This document shows, one piece after another, positions 34,670 through 43,620 of a DNA stretch of 64,000 bases. The translations under genes and the position numbers were made by a program. How positions within the stretch are numbered: position 1 is the stretch's first letter; the number at the start of each line of letters is the position of its first letter. The stretch comes from Arachis hypogaea (lineage: Eukaryota; Streptophyta; Magnoliopsida; Fabales; Fabaceae): the NCBI RefSeq assembly GCF_003086295.3, contig NC_092038.1, forward strand, positions 98,301,837 through 98,365,836, written 5' to 3'. The notes under the pieces are model-generated. The model was given only the letters and a program-made list of their open reading frames with translations, was not told the DNA's origin and made no database searches.

Positions 34670-35150
34670 GTTTGATAACTTTTTAGTGGTAGGAGTCCGA
34701 CTTGGTTATGTTGGTCTCCTTTAAGTTATTTTTCGTAGTCCTTTTTTTTGGATCTTTGTCAGATCTCTTTCAGGGACTACTTGTATAACTTTTTAGTGGT
34801 AGGAGTCCGACTTGGTTATGTTGGTCTCCTTTAAGTTATTTTTCGTAGTCCTCTTTTTTGGATCTTTGTCAGATCTCTTTTAGGGACTACTTGTATAACT
34901 TTTTTAGTGGTAGGAGTCCGACTTGGTTATGTCGGTCTCCTTTAAGTTATTTTTCGTAGTCCTCTTTTTTGGATCTTTGTCAGATCTCTTTCAGGGACTA
35001 CTTGTATAACTTTTTAGTGGTAGGAGTCCGACCTGGTTATGTCGGTCTCCTTTAAGTTATTTTTCGTAGTCCTCTTTTTTGGATCTTTGTCAGATCTCTT
35101 TCAGGGACTACTTGTATAACTTTTTAGTTTTGGGCTGACTTTGTTATGTC
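34670..35150. repeat. 110-bp tandem array in B
   Basis: Repeat starts TTTTAGTGGTAGGAGTCCGA occur at 34681, 34791, 34902 and 35012, with a degenerate start at 35122, so the period is 110 to 111 bp and there are a little over four units. It ends just before the A2 insertion. The unit is homologous to the 94-bp unit of C (61262-62030) read in reverse. Confidence 0.9.
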
Positions 35151-35196
35151 AGGCCCTTCTAAGTTAAAGTAATCCTCTTTAATAGGGTTGGCCAGA

Positions 35197-36853
35197 TGAT
35201 GAGCGGATAATTTGTACGCTTTTTGGCATTGTTTTTAGTATGTTTTTAGTATGATCTAGTTAGTTTTTAGTATATTTTTATTAGTTTTTAGTTAAAATTC
35301 ACTTTTCTGGACTTTACTATGAGTTTGTGTGTTTTTCTGTGATTTCAGGTATTTTCTGGCTGAAATTGAGGGACCTGAGCAAAAATCTGATTCAGAGACT
35401 AAAAAGGACTGCAGATGCTGTTGGATTCTGACCTCCCTGCACTCGAAGTGGATTTTCTGGAGCTACAGAAGCTCAATTGGCGCGCTCTCAACGGCGTTAC
35501 AAAGTAGACATCCTGGGCTTTCCAGCAATATATGATAGTCCATACTTTGCCCAAGATTTGATGGCCCAAACCGGCATTCAAAGTCACCCTCAAAATTTCC
35601 AGCGTTAAACGCCGGAACTGGCACCAAAATGGGAGTTAAACGCCCAAACTGGCACAAAAGCTGGCGTTTAACTCCAACAAGAGTTTCTACACGAAAATGC
35701 TTCAATGCTCAGCCCAAGCACACACCAAGTGGGCCCGGAAGTGGATTTTTATGTCATTTACTCATCTCTGTACACCCTAGGCTACTAGTTTTCTATAAGT
35801 AGGACCTTTTACTATTGTATTAGAGATCTTTCAATCTTTGGATCTTTTGATCATGTTTTGATGATTGAACCCTCATTGGGAGGCTTGCCATTTGGCCATG
35901 CCTAGACCTTGTTCTTATGTATTTTCAACGGTGGAGTTTCTACACACCATAGATTAAGGTGTGGAGCTCTGCTGTACCTCGAGTATTAATGCAATTACTA
36001 TTGTTCTTCTATTCAATTCCGCTTGTTCTTGTTCTAAGATATCACTTTTTCTTCAACTTGATGAATGTGATGATCCGTGACACTCATCATCATTCTCACC
36101 TATGAACGTGTGACTGACAACCACCTCTGTTCTACCTTCGATTGGGTGAATATCTCTTGGATTCTTTAACTGGAGTCTTCGTGGTATAGGCTAGAGCTGA
36201 TGGTAGCATTCAAGAGAATCCGGAAGGTCTAACCTTGTCTGTGGTATTCTGAGTAGGATTCAATGATTGAATGACTGTGACGTGCTTCAAACTCCTGAAG
36301 GCGGGGCGTTAGTGACAGACGCAAAAGAATCACTGGATTCTATTCCGGCCTGATCGAGAACCGACAGATGGATAGCCGTGCCGTGACAGGGTGCGTTGAA
36401 CATTTCCACTGAGAGGATGGGAGGTAGCCACTGACAACGGTGAAACCCTTGCTTAAGCTTGCCATGGAAAGGAGTAAGAAGGATTGGATGAAGACAGTAG
36501 GAAAGCAGAGAGACGGAAGGGACAAGCATCTTCATACGCTTATCTGAAATTCCTACCAATGAATTACATAAGTATCTCTATCTTTATCTTTATAGTTTTT
36601 ATGCGTATATCACCATACCCATTTGAGTTTGCCTGACTGAGATTTACAAGGTGACCATAGCTTGCTTCATACCAACAATCTCTGTGGGATCGACCCTTAC
36701 TCGCGTAAGGTTTATTACTTGGACGACCCAGTACACTTGCTGGTTAGTTGTGCGAAGTTGTGTTTATGCCATGGTATTGAACACCAAGTTTTTGGTTTCA
36801 TCACCAGGGATTATTTGAGTTGTGAAAAGTATTGATCACAATTTCGTGCACCA
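35197..36853 (+). repeat. 5' LTR of A2
   Basis: The LTR starts TGATGAGCGGATAATTTG and ends CGTGCACCA. The first 120 bp contain five copies of a TTTTTAGTAT-like motif. Palindromic GGCGTT/AACGCC motifs lie at 35600-35675 and a TATA box at 35794-35800. The U5 end includes a relic resembling a primer site (CACCAAGTTTTTGG followed by GGGATTATTTGAG, 36782-36822), absent from A0 and A1. Confidence 0.95.
35794..35803 (+). promoter_or_regulatory. TATA box in A2 5' LTR
   Basis: TATAAGTAGG, conserved in A0 and A3 and changed in both LTRs of A1. It lies about 600 bp into the LTR, with the palindromic motifs 120 to 190 bp upstream. Transcription of the element would be expected to start shortly after it. 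Confidence 0.65.
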
Positions 36854-36859
36854 AGTTTT

Positions 36860-36974
36860 TGGCGCCGTTGCCGGGGATTGTTCGAGTTTTCGGCAAGCTT
36901 TTGGTCCGGTAACATCAGTGCCAAATTTCTGATCCGGCAACAGCACCAAGTTTTTGGCGCCGTTGCCGGGGATT
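36860..36974 (+). other. Duplicated primer binding site of A2 (tRNA-Asp type)
   Basis: TGGCGCCGTTGCCGGGGATT occurs at 36860-36879, six bases after the LTR, and again identically at 36955-36974, together with the preceding CACCAAGTTTT. The distance is 95 bp. The sequence between contains further decayed versions (CCGGTAACATCAGTGCCAAA, CCGGCAACAGCACCAAG). Confidence 0.9.
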
Positions 36975-38450
36975 GTTGAGTTTGGACAACTGATGGTTCA
37001 TCTTGTTGCTTAGATTAGGTATTTTTTTTTCTTCAGAGTTCTTAAGAATGAATTCTAGTGTTTCAAGGTGATGTTCTTATCATCACCAAAGCTGATTGAT
37101 CTTCATCAATTTACCTCTTGAATGCAATGTTCTGCTGAAGCTTGGCTGACCTTGTCTAATTCCTTTAGACTGAAGCTTTAGACTAACATTGCATGATTCC
37201 TGGAATTCTCATTAAGAATTTTGATACCTTTTTCCACTTTATTTTCAAAAAAAAAAGCACAAAAAAAAATTGACAAAATCATAAAATCCAAAAATATTTT
37301 TGAGTCTAGTGTTTCATTTTAAGTTTAGTGTCAATTGCATACATTCATTTATGTGTCTTAAGGATCCTCAAGTAATTCTTGATGATTTCTTACTCTGATC
37401 TTTGAATTCTTTTGACTTGAGTGTTTATGTGTCTCATTAGTGTCAGCAGTATACAAACTGCTAAGTTTGGTATATTGCATGCATTGTTTATTTGATTTTA
37501 GTTGCATTTTGATTATTCCTTATTATTAAAAATCCAAAAATATTTTTAATTTGTGTCTTTTCAAGTCAACAATACAGAGAATTGAAGATTCAGAACATAC
37601 TGCAGAGGAATTGCACAGAAAAAGCTGGGCGTTCAAAACGCCCAGTAAGGAAGACAGACTGGCGTTTAAACGCCAGCCAGGGTACCTGGCTGGGCGTTTA
37701 ACGCCCAAAAGGGTAGATTTTTGGGCGTCAAACGCCAGAATGTGCACCATTCTGGGCGTTTAACGCCAGGATGGCACAAGAGGGAAGATTCTGTTTTCAA
37801 ATCAATTTTTTTTCAGGTTTTCAAAATTTTTCAAAATCAAATCTTTTTCAAATCATATCTTTTCAATCATGTGTTTTCAAAATCAATTTCTTTCCTTTTT
37901 CAAAGATACTTGCTATCAATTAATGATTTGATTCAACATTTCAAGTATGTTGCCTTTTCCGTTGAGAAAGGTTTAATGTTTGAATCATATCTTTTCTTGA
38001 TAGCCAAGTCATTAATTTTCAAAATCAAATATTTTAAAATGTTTTTTCAAATCATATCTTCTCAATCTCATTTTTTTTAAAACCAATCATACCTTCTTAA
38101 CCACATCTTTTTCAAAATAGTTTTCAATCAAATCTTTTTGATTGCTAATTTTAAAATCTTTTTCAAAAATCACTTGATTTCTTTTCCACTTTTATTTTCG
38201 AAAATCAATTAGGGTTTTTCAAAATGTTTTCAAAATCCTTTACCTAATTTTCGAAAATTACTTCCCTTCTTCTCACATCTTTCTATTTATGGACTAATAC
38301 TATTCCTTAATGCAAAATTCGAACTCCATCCTCTTTGACAAGTTCGAATTTTCTACTTCTGCCTTCCATTTTCTTTTCCTCTGACACCTCAAGGAATCTC
38401 TATACTGTGACATAGAGGATTCCATATTTTCTTGTTTTCTTCTCTTTCTT
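36975..38450 (+). other. A2 5' leader with palindrome cluster
   Basis: A leader of about 1.5 kb with no supported ORF. At 37627-37775 there are five palindromes including CTGGCGTTTAAACGCCAG (37659-37676) and GGGCGTTTAACGCCC. The linker CCAGCCAGGGTACCTGGCTGG is itself palindromic apart from one base. From 37790 to 38240 short TTTTCAAAATC-like repeats dominate. AAGTTT(A/G)GT motifs occur at 37321 and 37463. Confidence 0.8.
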
Positions 38451-40787
38451 ATGAGCAGGAGCAAAGACAAAAGCATTCTTGTTGAGGCTGACCCTGAACC
38501 TGAAAGGACCTTGAAGCGAAAGCTAAGAGAAGCTAAGGCACAACTCTCTGTAGAGGACCTAACCGAATTCTTCAAAGAAGAAGAACCCATGGCAGCCGAA
38601 AACAACAATGCCAACAATGCAAGGAAGGTGCTGGGTGACTTTACTGCACCTACTCCCGACTTCTATGGGAGAAGAATCTCTATCCCTGCCATTGGAGCAA
38701 ACAACTTTGAGCTTAAGCCTCAATTAGTTTCTCTAATGCAACAGAATTGCAAGTTCCATGGACTTCCATTGGAAGATCCTCATCAGTTCTTAGCTGAATT
38801 CTTGCAAATCTGTGACACTGTCAAGACTAATGGGGTTGACCCTGAGGTCTACAGACTTATGCTATTCCCTTTTGCTGTAAGAGACAGAGCTAGGACATGG
38901 TTGGACTCACAACCTAAAGAAAGCCTGGACTCTTGGGAAAAGCTAGTCAATGCCTTCTTGGCAAAGTTCTTTCCACCTCAAAAATTGAGTAAGCTTAGAG
39001 TGGAAGTCCAAACCTTCAGACAGAAGGAAGGAGAATCCCTCTATGAAGCTTGAGAAAGATACAAACAATTAATCAGAAAGTGTCCCACTGATATGCTTTC
39101 TGAATGGAGCATCATAGGTATTTTCTATGATGGTCTCTCTGAACTGTCCAAGATGTCTTTGGATAGCTCTGCTGGAGGATCTCTTCATCTGAAGAAGACG
39201 CCTACAGAAGCTCAAGAGCTGATTGAAATGGTTGCAAATAACCAATTCATGTACACTTCTGAAAGGAATCCTGTGAACAATGGGACTAATCAGAAGAAAG
39301 GAGTTCTTGAGATTGACACTCTGAACGCCATATTGGCTCAGAATAAAATATTGACTCAGCAAGTCAATTTGATTTCTCAAAGTCTGTCTGGAATGCAAAA
39401 TGCACCAAGCAGTACTAAAGAAGCTTCATCTGAAGAAGAAGCTTATGATCCTGAGAACCCTTCAATGGAAGAGGTGAATTACATGGGAGAACCCTATGGA
39501 AACACCTATAATCCTTCATGGAGAAATCATCCAAATTTCTCATGGAAGGATCAACAGAGACCTCAACAAGGTTTCAATAATAATAATGGTGGAAGAAACA
39601 GGTTTAGCAATAGCAAGCCTTTTCCATCATCTTCTCAGCAGCAGACAGAGAGTTCTAAGCAGAACACCTCTGACTTAGCAACCATGGTCTCTGATCTAAT
39701 CAAAACCACTCAAAGTTTCATGATTGAAACAAGGTCCTCCATTAGAAATTTGGAGGCACAAGTGGGTCAGCTGAGCAAGAAAATTATTGAACTCCCTCCT
39801 AGTACTCTTCCAAGCAATACAGAAGAAAATCCAAAAGGAGAGTGCAAAGCCATCAACATGGCCGAATTTTGGGAGGAAGAAGAGGCAGTGAATGCCACTG
39901 AGGAAGACTCAATGGACGTCCACTGGCCTCCAATGAGTTCCCCAATGAGGAACCATGGGAATCTAAGGCTCAAAATGAGACCATAGAGATTCCATTGGAC
40001 TTACTTCTGCCATTCATGAGGTCTGATGAGTATTCTTCCTCTGAAGAGGATGAGTGTGTCACTGAAGAGCAAGTTTCTAAATACCTTGGAGCAATCATGA
40101 AGCTAAATGACAAGTTATTTGGGAATGAGACTTGGGAGGATGAACCCCCTTTGCTCACCAAAGAACTAGATGACTTGTCTAGGCAGAAACTGCCTCAAAA
40201 GAGACAGAATCCTGGGAAGTTTTCAATACCTTGTACCATAGGCACCATGACCTTCAAGAGGGCCTTGTGTGACTTAGGGTCAAGTGTAAACCTCATGCCT
40301 CTCTCTGTAATGGAGAAGTTAGGGATCTTTGAGGTGCAAGCTGCAAAAATCTCACTAGAGATGGCAGACAATTCAAGAAAACAAGCCTATGGACTTGTAG
40401 AGGATGTTCTGGTAAAGGTTGAAGACCATTACATCCCTACTGATTTCATAGTCCTAGAGACTGGGAAATGCATGGATGAATCCATCATCCTTGGCAGACC
40501 CTTCCTAGCCACAGCAAAGGCTGTGATTGATGTTGATAGAGGAGAATTGATCATTCAAGTGAATGAAGAATCCTTGGTGTTTAAGGCTCAAGGATATCCC
40601 TCTATCACCATGGAGAGGAAGCATGAAGAGCTTCTCTCAAAACAGAGCCAAACAGAGCCCCCACAGTCAAACTCTAAGTTTGGTGTTGGGAGGCCACAAC
40701 CAACTTCTAAGTTTGGTGTTGAACCCCCCACATTCAAACTCTAAGTTTGGTGTTGGGAAGTTCCAACATAGCTCTGAGCATTTCTGA
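38451..40787 (+). pseudogene. A2 gag-protease, nearly intact
   Basis: The start at 38451 (MSRSKDKSILVEADPEPERT) is the same as in A3. Gag core (RARTWLDSQPKESLDSWEKL), signature NTYNPSWRNHPNFSWK and protease LCDLGSSVNLMPLS (near 40270) are present. Three differences break it. TGA at 39051-39053 replaces the Trp of YEAWERY, one base is lost near 39908, and one extra C occurs in the C-run near 40727 just before the end. The last codons contain three SKFGV repeats encoded by the DNA motif AAGTTTGGTGTTG. There is no zinc knuckle. Confidence 0.88.
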
Positions 40788-40983
40788 GGCTCCATGAGAG
40801 TCCTCTGTCAAGCTAATGACATTAAAGAAGCGCTTGTTGGGAGGCAACCCAATGTTATATTCTCTTTTGCTATTTTATGTCTTTTGTAGGTTGATGATCA
40901 TGAGAAGTCACAAAATCAATGAAAAAAGCAAAAATAGAATGAAAAATAGAAAGAAAAATAGCACACCCTGGAGGAAGAACCTG

Positions 40984-41155
40984 CTGGCGTTTAAACGCCA
41001 GTCAGGCTAGCAGATGGGCGTTTAACGCCCAGTCTGGCACCATTCTGGGCGTTAAACGCCCAGAATGGTGCCAGACTGGGCGTTAAACGCCAGAAAAGGG
41101 CAAGAAGCTGGCGTTAAACGCCAGAAATGGGCACCAGCCCGGTGTTTAACGCCAG
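40984..41155. repeat. GGCGTTTAACGCC palindrome array, A2 spacer
   Basis: Units such as CTGGCGTTTAAACGCCAG, GGGCGTTTAACGCCC, GGGCGTTAAACGCCC and CTGGCGTTAAACGCCAG are spaced 25 to 35 bp. The linkers CAGTCTGGCACCATTCTG and CAGAATGGTGCCAGACTG are exact reverse complements, giving one large hairpin around 41031-41084. Confidence 0.88.
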
Positions 41156-41516
41156 AATTGGCTAAAAACGCATTTTTGCATGCCATTTGGTGCAGGGATG
41201 ACTTTTCCTTGACACCTCAGGATCTGTGGACCCCACAGGATCCCCACCTACCCCACTACTCTCTCTTTTCTTCACCCATTCACCAATCACCTCAACACCT
41301 CTTCCCCAAAAACCCTTCACCTATCAAATCCCATCTTTCTCTTCACCACTCACATCCATCCTTCATAAAACCCCACCTACCTCACCCTTCAAATTTAAAC
41401 CCATCTTCCCTCCTTCATTTTCACACAACCTAAACACCACTTCTTTCCCTTTTGGCCGAACACAAAGCCATTCCCTTCTTCCTCAATTCTTCTTCTTCTA
41501 CTCTCTTCTTTCTTCT

Positions 41517-41550
41517 TTTGCTCGAGGACGAGCAAACCTTTTAAGTTTGG
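41517..41550 (+). promoter_or_regulatory. Internal hairpin and PPT-like motif of A2
   Basis: The stem TTTGCTCG/CGAGCAAA around AGGA (41517-41536) is followed by CCTTTTAAGTTTGG. It repeats the arrangement found before the 3' LTR but with a different stem sequence. Confidence 0.7.
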
Positions 41551-41590
41551 TGTGGTAAAAGCATTGCTTTTTGTTTTTCCATAACCATTT

Positions 41591-42715
41591 ATGGCATCCA
41601 AGGCCGGAGAAACCTCTAGAAAGAGGAAAGGGAAGGCAAAAGCTTCTACCTCCGAGTCATGGGAGATGGAGAGATTCATCTCAAGGGTGCATCAAGACCA
41701 CTTCTATGAAGTTGTGGCCTTGAAGAAGGTGATCCCCGAGGTCCCTTTTTCACTCAAAAAGGGTGAATATCCGGAGATCCGACATGAGATCCGAAGAAGA
41801 GGTTGGGAAGTTCTTACCAACCCCATTTAACAAGTCGAAATCTTGATGGTTCAAGAGTTCTATGCCAATGCATGGACCACAAAGAACCATGACCAAAGTA
41901 TGAACCCGGATCCAAAGAATTGGCTTACTATGGTTCGGGGGACATACTTGGTTTTTAGTCCGGAAAATGTAAGGTTGGCATTCAACTTGCCCATGATGCA
42001 AGGAGATGAACACCCTTACACTAGAAGGGTCAACTTTGATCAAAGGTTGGACCAAGTCCTCACAGTCATATGTGAAGAGGACGCTCAATGGAAGAGAGAT
42101 TCAAGAGGGAAGCCGGTTCAATTGAGAAGGCATGACCTCAAACCCGTGGCTAGAGGATGGTTGGAGTTCATCCAACGCTCAATCATTCCCACTAGCAACC
42201 GGTCCGAAGTTACCATAGATCGGGCTATCATGATTCATAGCATCATGATTGGAGAAGAAATAGAAGTTCATGAGGTTATAGCTCAAGAACTCTATAAGGT
42301 GGCGGACAAGTCCTCTACCTTGGCAAGGTTAGCCTTTCCTCATCTCATTTGTCACCTCTGTTATTCAGTTGGAGTTGACATAGAGGGAGACATCCCTATT
42401 GATGAGGACAAGCCCATCACTAAGAAGAGGATGGAGCACACAAGAGACCCCACTCATCATGAGATCCCTGAGATTCCTCAAGGGATGCACTTTACTCCAC
42501 AAAACTATTGGGAGCAACTAAACACCTCCCTAGGAGAATTGAGTTCCAACATGGGACAACTAAGGGTGGAGCACCAAGAACACTCCATCATCCTCCATGA
42601 AATTAGAGAAGATCAAAGAATCATGAGAGAGGAGCAACAAAGACAAGGAAGAGACATAGAGGAGCTCAAGCACTCCATAGGATCTTCAAGAGGAAGAACA
42701 AGCCGCCATCACTAA
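41591..42715 (+). pseudogene. A2 ORF2, one stop codon from open
   Basis: The frame starts MASKAGETSRKRKGKAKAST and, but for one stop, would be 374 codons. TAA at 41828-41830 replaces the Gln that follows NPI in A1. The part 41831-42715 is fully open. The N-terminus is basic, the centre resembles the PF20167-type plant transposon domain (VQEFYANAWTTKNH, VRGTYLVFSPENVRLAFNLP, RRHDLKPVARGWLEFIQRSI) and the C-terminus is a Gln/Arg-rich coiled coil (REDQRIMREEQQRQGRDIEE). The biochemical role is unknown. It is the second and last gene of the family. Confidence 0.83.
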
Positions 42716-43620
42716 GGTAGACCCGTTCTTTAATTTCCTTGTTCTTTATTTTCCTGTTTTTCGAAAATTATGCTTATGTTTATCTATGTTTGTGTCTTGT
42801 GATCATTAGTATCTTAGTGTCTATGCCTTAAAGTTATGAATGTCCTATGAATCCATCACCTCTCTTAAAAAAAATAATAAATGTTCTTAATTGAAAAAGA
42901 GAAGAATTGCATGAATTTTAAATTTTATAACAGTTTAATTATTTTGATGTGGTGGCAATACTTTTGTTTTCTGAATGTATGCTTAAACAGTGCATATGTC
43001 TCTTGAATTTGTGGTTCATGAATATTGGCTCTTGAAAGAATGAAGAAAAAGGAGACATGTTACTGAGGATCTGAAAAATCATTAAAATGATTCTTGAAGC
43101 AAGAAAAAGCAGTGAATACAAAAAAAAAAAGAGAAAAAAAAATTCGAAAAAAATAGAGAAAAAGAAAGAAATAAAGTTGTGATCCAAGGCAAAAAGAGTG
43201 TGCTTAAGAACCCTGGACACCTCTAGTTGGGGACTCTAGCAAAGCTGAGTCACAATCTGAAAAGGTTCACCCAATTATGTGTCTGTGGCATGTATGTATC
43301 CGGTGGTAATACTGGAAGACAAAGTGCTTTGGGCCACGACCAAGACTCAATAAGTAGCTATGTTCAAGAATCATCATACTTAACTAGGAGAATCAATAAC
43401 ACTATCTGGATTCTGAGTTCCTAAAGAAGCCAATCATTCTGAATTTCAAAGGATAGAGTGAGATGCCAAAACTGTTCAGAGGCAAAAAGCTAAAAGCCCC
43501 GCTCATCTAATTAATACTGATCTTCATAGATGTTTTTGGAATTCATTGCATATTCTCTTCTTTTTATCTTATTTGATTTTCAGTTGCTTGAGGACAAGCA
43601 ACAATTTAAGTTTGGTGTTG
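42716..43620 (+). other. A2 3' untranslated region with hairpin and PPT-like motif
   Basis: AT-rich, with A-rich runs at 43115-43175. The hairpin GTTGCTTG, AGGA, CAAGCAAC is at 43583-43602. AATTTAAGTTTGGTGTTG then runs to the LTR at 43621. I see no gene. Confidence 0.78.
43583..43620 (+). promoter_or_regulatory. Pre-LTR hairpin and PPT-like motif of A2
   Basis: The hairpin has an 8-bp stem and an AGGA loop. The 18 bases between hairpin and LTR (AATTTAAGTTTGGTGTTG less one base) hold the place of the polypurine tract but include ten pyrimidine or non-purine positions. Confidence 0.75.

Larger units (their letters stand above)
40788..41590 (+). other. A2 spacer between gag-protease and ORF2
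   Basis: Palindromes GGCGTTTAACGCC and variants lie at 40984-41155 (six units). A C-rich, T-rich leader follows at 41220-41515, whose long open frames (MDPTGSPPTP... type) are compositional and conserved only as DNA. A perfect hairpin lies at 41517-41536 (TTTGCTCG, AGGA, CGAGCAAA), followed by CCTTTTAAGTTTGGTGTGG. ORF2 begins at 41591. Confidence 0.75.

Noticed and set aside
34670..35150. CRISPR-like array (regular repeats)
   Set aside because: The units are contiguous 110-bp tandem repeats without unique spacers, in a plant retrotransposon.
36287..36559. ORFs of 60 to 90 codons within LTRs of all family A copies
   Set aside because: Present in LTRs simply because the LTRs are similar; no known domain, and open on several frames of both strands.
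36860..36974. tRNA gene at the tRNA-Asp-like sequence
   Set aside because: Only the 18-20 bases complementary to the tRNA 3' end are present; no cloverleaf can be formed. They are primer binding sites.
39051..39053. Programmed readthrough of the TGA in A2 gag
   Set aside because: A3 has Trp TGG at this codon and the same copy has two frameshifts further on; a simple mutation is more likely.
41226..41558. Pro/Ser-rich ORF (MDPTGSPPTP...) in the spacer of A2, also in A1 and A3
   Set aside because: Low-complexity C/T-rich leader DNA; copies differ by frameshifts and the composition explains the open frame.
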